This document shows positions 62,170 to 64,000 of a DNA stretch of 64,000 bases, one piece after another (within the stretch, counting starts at the first letter, position 1; every line of letters begins with the position of its first letter). Source of the DNA: Pueribacillus sp041725775 (GTDB lineage Bacteria; Bacillota; Bacilli; Bacillales; UBA6769); NCBI RefSeq assembly GCF_041725775.1, contig NZ_JBEUEL010000001.1, positions 133,660 to 197,659 on the forward strand, in the 5' to 3' direction. A program made the translations under genes and the position numbers. A model generated the notes under the pieces. The model did no database searches. It was not told where the DNA came from and saw nothing but the letters and a program-made list of their open reading frames with translations.

Positions 62170-62874
62170 ATGAGTTATAAAGTAGATATTGCTGAAGTCA
62201 CCACCTTTTCTAATGAATTCTTCTCAATGACAATTCAACTTATTGATGGATTGGAATCAGCAAAATCTGATGTTAATCGTGTTGTACAAATGGAATCATT
62301 TACTGGAAAGGCAGCGGAAGCAACGAAAAATTACTTTAAACAATTGCATGTAACACTCATAGAAGCCTTTCAAGAACTGTTTACAGAATTGCAAATTAAT
62401 TTAGATAACCATCTCATTCACTTTCAATCATATGTTGATTCAAGTTCTTCGGCAAAGATAGATAATCACTATTTATTCAATACCGATGAAACGATTGCAT
62501 CGTATTATAAGGAATTAGAAAAAATTTCGTTAGTAATTAACAGCATACTTAAAAGTATCTCAGATATTAGCTATGTAAATCCGGTAAGTTTATCAAGTGT
62601 GAATGAAAATAAATTTAATGTTACACAAACGATCAAACAACTTCAACAACGATTCCTAGCATTTACTGACGTTGGCAGTATAGATAATTATAACGTAGGT
62701 AAAATGATCTATCAAATTGAAACGATGTTAGGTATGTGTCAAGTTATTCTCGGTTGTTCTTTTACACCAATATTTTCAGCACTCTATTTTTGTACGCTTT
62801 TTAGGCTACCGCGCTATCGCTTGGTTTCCGTGTTATTTCGTTACGTTCTAAAAAGCAAGAACCTAACGAAATAA
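62170..62874 (+). pseudogene. LXG-domain toxin gene truncated by an IS
   Basis: Residues 1-195 form a clear LXG domain: VDIAEVTTFSNEFFSMTIQL, then MESFTGKAAEATKNYFKQLH and NHLIHFQSYVDSSSSAKID. LXG-like sequence stops at about 62755 (IETMLGMCQVILG); the rest (SFTPIFSALYFCTLFRLPRY) is read from IS sequence. The C-terminal toxin domain has been removed or displaced beyond the IS. AAGGAGGATATAGCGG precedes the ATG. Confidence 0.82.
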
Positions 62875-62879
62875 CACGG
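62828..62879. repeat. inverted repeat behind the transposase gene
   Basis: Perfect 16-bp arms CCGTGTTATTTCGTTA and TAACGAAATAACACGG, 20 bases apart, just after the transposase stop. There is no T-run, so it may block read-through or mark the IS end region rather than terminate. Confidence 0.7.
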
Positions 62880-62890
62880 GGAAAATGGGA

Positions 62891-64000
62891 TTAGCTAATT
62901 GATTTAAATAATCTTCCTATCGCTGAAGAATGGGCTGTATATAGGCTAATTGAACCTTGTTTAGCACCGATTGATGGACGTGTTGGCTGACGTAAAAACT
63001 CTGACATACGTACCGTTCTCTTTACTTCACGTTGTTTTCTATGACTTCTTTTTTGTGATGCTAAATATACCTCTCTTAACGTATTATTTTCTATCCCTTG
63101 CTTTATTTTCACCATAGCTTCCGCGCCTTCCTTACTCCAATGCATTCCTCGCTTTTTCATACGAAAAGAAATATGTCGTTGACGGGATTCCATTACACCT
63201 AAACCTCTTGCACCCTCTGGTGGATCATCTATTCTTTCGTGCCAATCAGTAACGTAGTCCCAATGGTTTAAAATATACGTACGGAATTTGCCCACCTTTT
63301 CGATTTTCTTCTCATCTTCCAACTTACTCTCATATGTATCCAAAATGAGCTTAAAATCATCCAAATTATGCTCTTTTAATGCTTTTCGGATCTTCTCTTT
63401 CCATTTGCTCTTCTTGTAACCAAATGTGCGATTAATAGCCTGTTCAATGTGATAAGCATCTAATTGATGTAAAAGAGAAAAGCTAGATTGTGAAAATGCT
63501 TGCCGGAATTTTTCAGCTGAATACGCAGAGCCACCATCACTATTTGATACTACTTGAGTATTTTCAAGGGAATACTCATGCGCTGCAAGGGCTTGAACTT
63601 CGTTCCAAAAATCTTCGGTCACTTTTGTGGTCATGATAACTTTAGGATTCCGTAAGGAAACGCGCTTTCCGTTCTTATCCCAACCCTCATACATGATGGC
63701 GTGGGAGACCTCAATATGCTTATTCCTTTTCAGATCACGAACAAAAACACCATCAGCCTCTGTATAAAGAAAATCTACTTTTTTCCCCTCCGGCAATTCA
63801 GCCGAATCCTCAAGTTCCTGTACCATTCTTTCATCAGCTTCTGCTTGAGCTTTCCCTACGCGTCTTACAATACTTCCAACAGTCGTATGACTCATTTCAA
63901 CAGCTGTCCACTCTTTCAATATCCGTGCTGATTCACGATAATCGCTTTTACTAGCCAATTCCGCCACTTTTACTTCAACAAGCGGACTTTGTCGCTGGCG
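62891..64000 (-). CDS. ISLre2/UPF0236-family transposase (5' end outside window)
   Basis: The frame is open to the window edge (RQRQSPLVEVKVAELASKSD), so the N-terminus is missing. Visible features: LYTEADGVFV (Asp-containing catalytic block), VSNSDGGSAYSAEKF, HQLDAYHIEQAINR and the C-terminal MESRQRHISFRMKKRGMHWS, all typical of ISLre2 transposases (UPF0236). No frameshift is seen in the visible part. Confidence 0.85.
   Translation of the reverse strand, partial: RQRQSPLVEVKVAELASKSDYRESARILKEWTAVEMSHTTVGSIVRRVGKAQAEADERMVQELEDSAELPEGKKVDFLYTEADGVFVRDLKRNKHIEVSHAIMYEGWDKNGKRVSLRNPKVIMTTKVTEDFWNEVQALAAHEYSLENTQVVSNSDGGSAYSAEKFRQAFSQSSFSLLHQLDAYHIEQAINRTFGYKKSKWKEKIRKALKEHNLDDFKLILDTYESKLEDEKKIEKVGKFRTYILNHWDYVTDWHERIDDPPEGARGLGVMESRQRHISFRMKKRGMHWSKEGAEAMVKIKQGIENNTLREVYLASQKRSHRKQREVKRTVRMSEFLRQPTRPSIGAKQGSISLYTAHSSAIGRLFKSIS

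Larger units (their letters stand above)
62755..64000 (-). mobile_element. ISLre2-type insertion element (runs off window)
   Basis: Contains the transposase gene, its downstream 16-bp inverted repeat and the junction with the LXG gene. The exact terminal repeat is not resolved; the LXG homology ends near 62755, which sets the likely boundary. Confidence 0.65.

Overview
The window is a low-GC Firmicute chromosome of Bacillaceae type. Gene content and order match the Bacillus subtilis yut/yuz/yui/yug neighbourhoods: lytH-lipA-yutD-yutE-yutF-yutG, hom-thrC-thrB, yutI, yutJ, yuzB, yutM, yuiB, yuiC, menF-D-H-B-E-C and the alaR-alaT pair, with AGGAGG-type ribosome sites and BirA, CtsR and CcpA operator-like sites. 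The NDH-2 protein closely resembles, from memory, that of the thermo-alkaliphile Caldalkalibacillus, so an alkaliphilic or neighbouring Bacillaceae genus is plausible; this is inference.

Positions 1-39.5 kb are mostly housekeeping. 1-16.7 kb: cell-wall peptidase, lipoate synthesis, small conserved proteins, the threonine operon, Fe-S carriers, two NADH-dehydrogenase-like flavoproteins, an MFS exporter and a 3D-domain wall protein. 16.7-26 kb: bioY under a clear BirA operator, then the menaquinone operon on the minus strand with menA divergent. 26-39.5 kb: an amidase, CtsR-controlled clpE, an internally deleted IS200/IS605 element, a candidate small RNA, a CorC/HlyC transporter, alaR-alaT, an acyl-CoA synthetase with a cre-like site, a metallo-beta-lactamase-fold hydrolase, an ECF sigma/anti-sigma pair with a self-type promoter, and yugI.

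Positions 39.8-64 kb hold a type VIIb secretion locus and an effector island. The core order is yukE/esxA - esaA/yueB - essA - (490 bp gap) - esaB/yukD - essB/yukC - essC/yukBA, which is the staphylococcal rather than the B. subtilis order. Overlapping essC is a protein that looks like a catalytically dead M16 (insulinase-like) peptidase. Three effector cassettes follow. Cassette 1 (51.7-55.9 kb): small helical protein, LXG-like protein with an Ala/Gly-rich beta-repeat tail, coiled-coil protein, beta-rich protein, lipoprotein, 3-TM protein. Cassette 2 (56-59.9 kb): DUF4176 protein, three small helical proteins, a glycine-zipper putative membrane toxin and a 6-TM putative immunity protein, followed by two decayed copies of the immunity gene, one carrying an IS21 remnant. 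Cassette 3 (61.4-62.8 kb): YwqH-like and YwqI-like proteins and an LXG protein cut short by an ISLre2-type element that runs off the window. Three homologous terminators close the immunity-type genes (55.9, 59.9 and 61.4 kb) and suggest cassette duplication or exchange by recombination.

The most novel-looking parts are the M16-like protein inside the secretion operon, the non-enzymatic LXG-like protein with its lipoprotein/membrane partners, and the immunity-gene array with repeated terminators.
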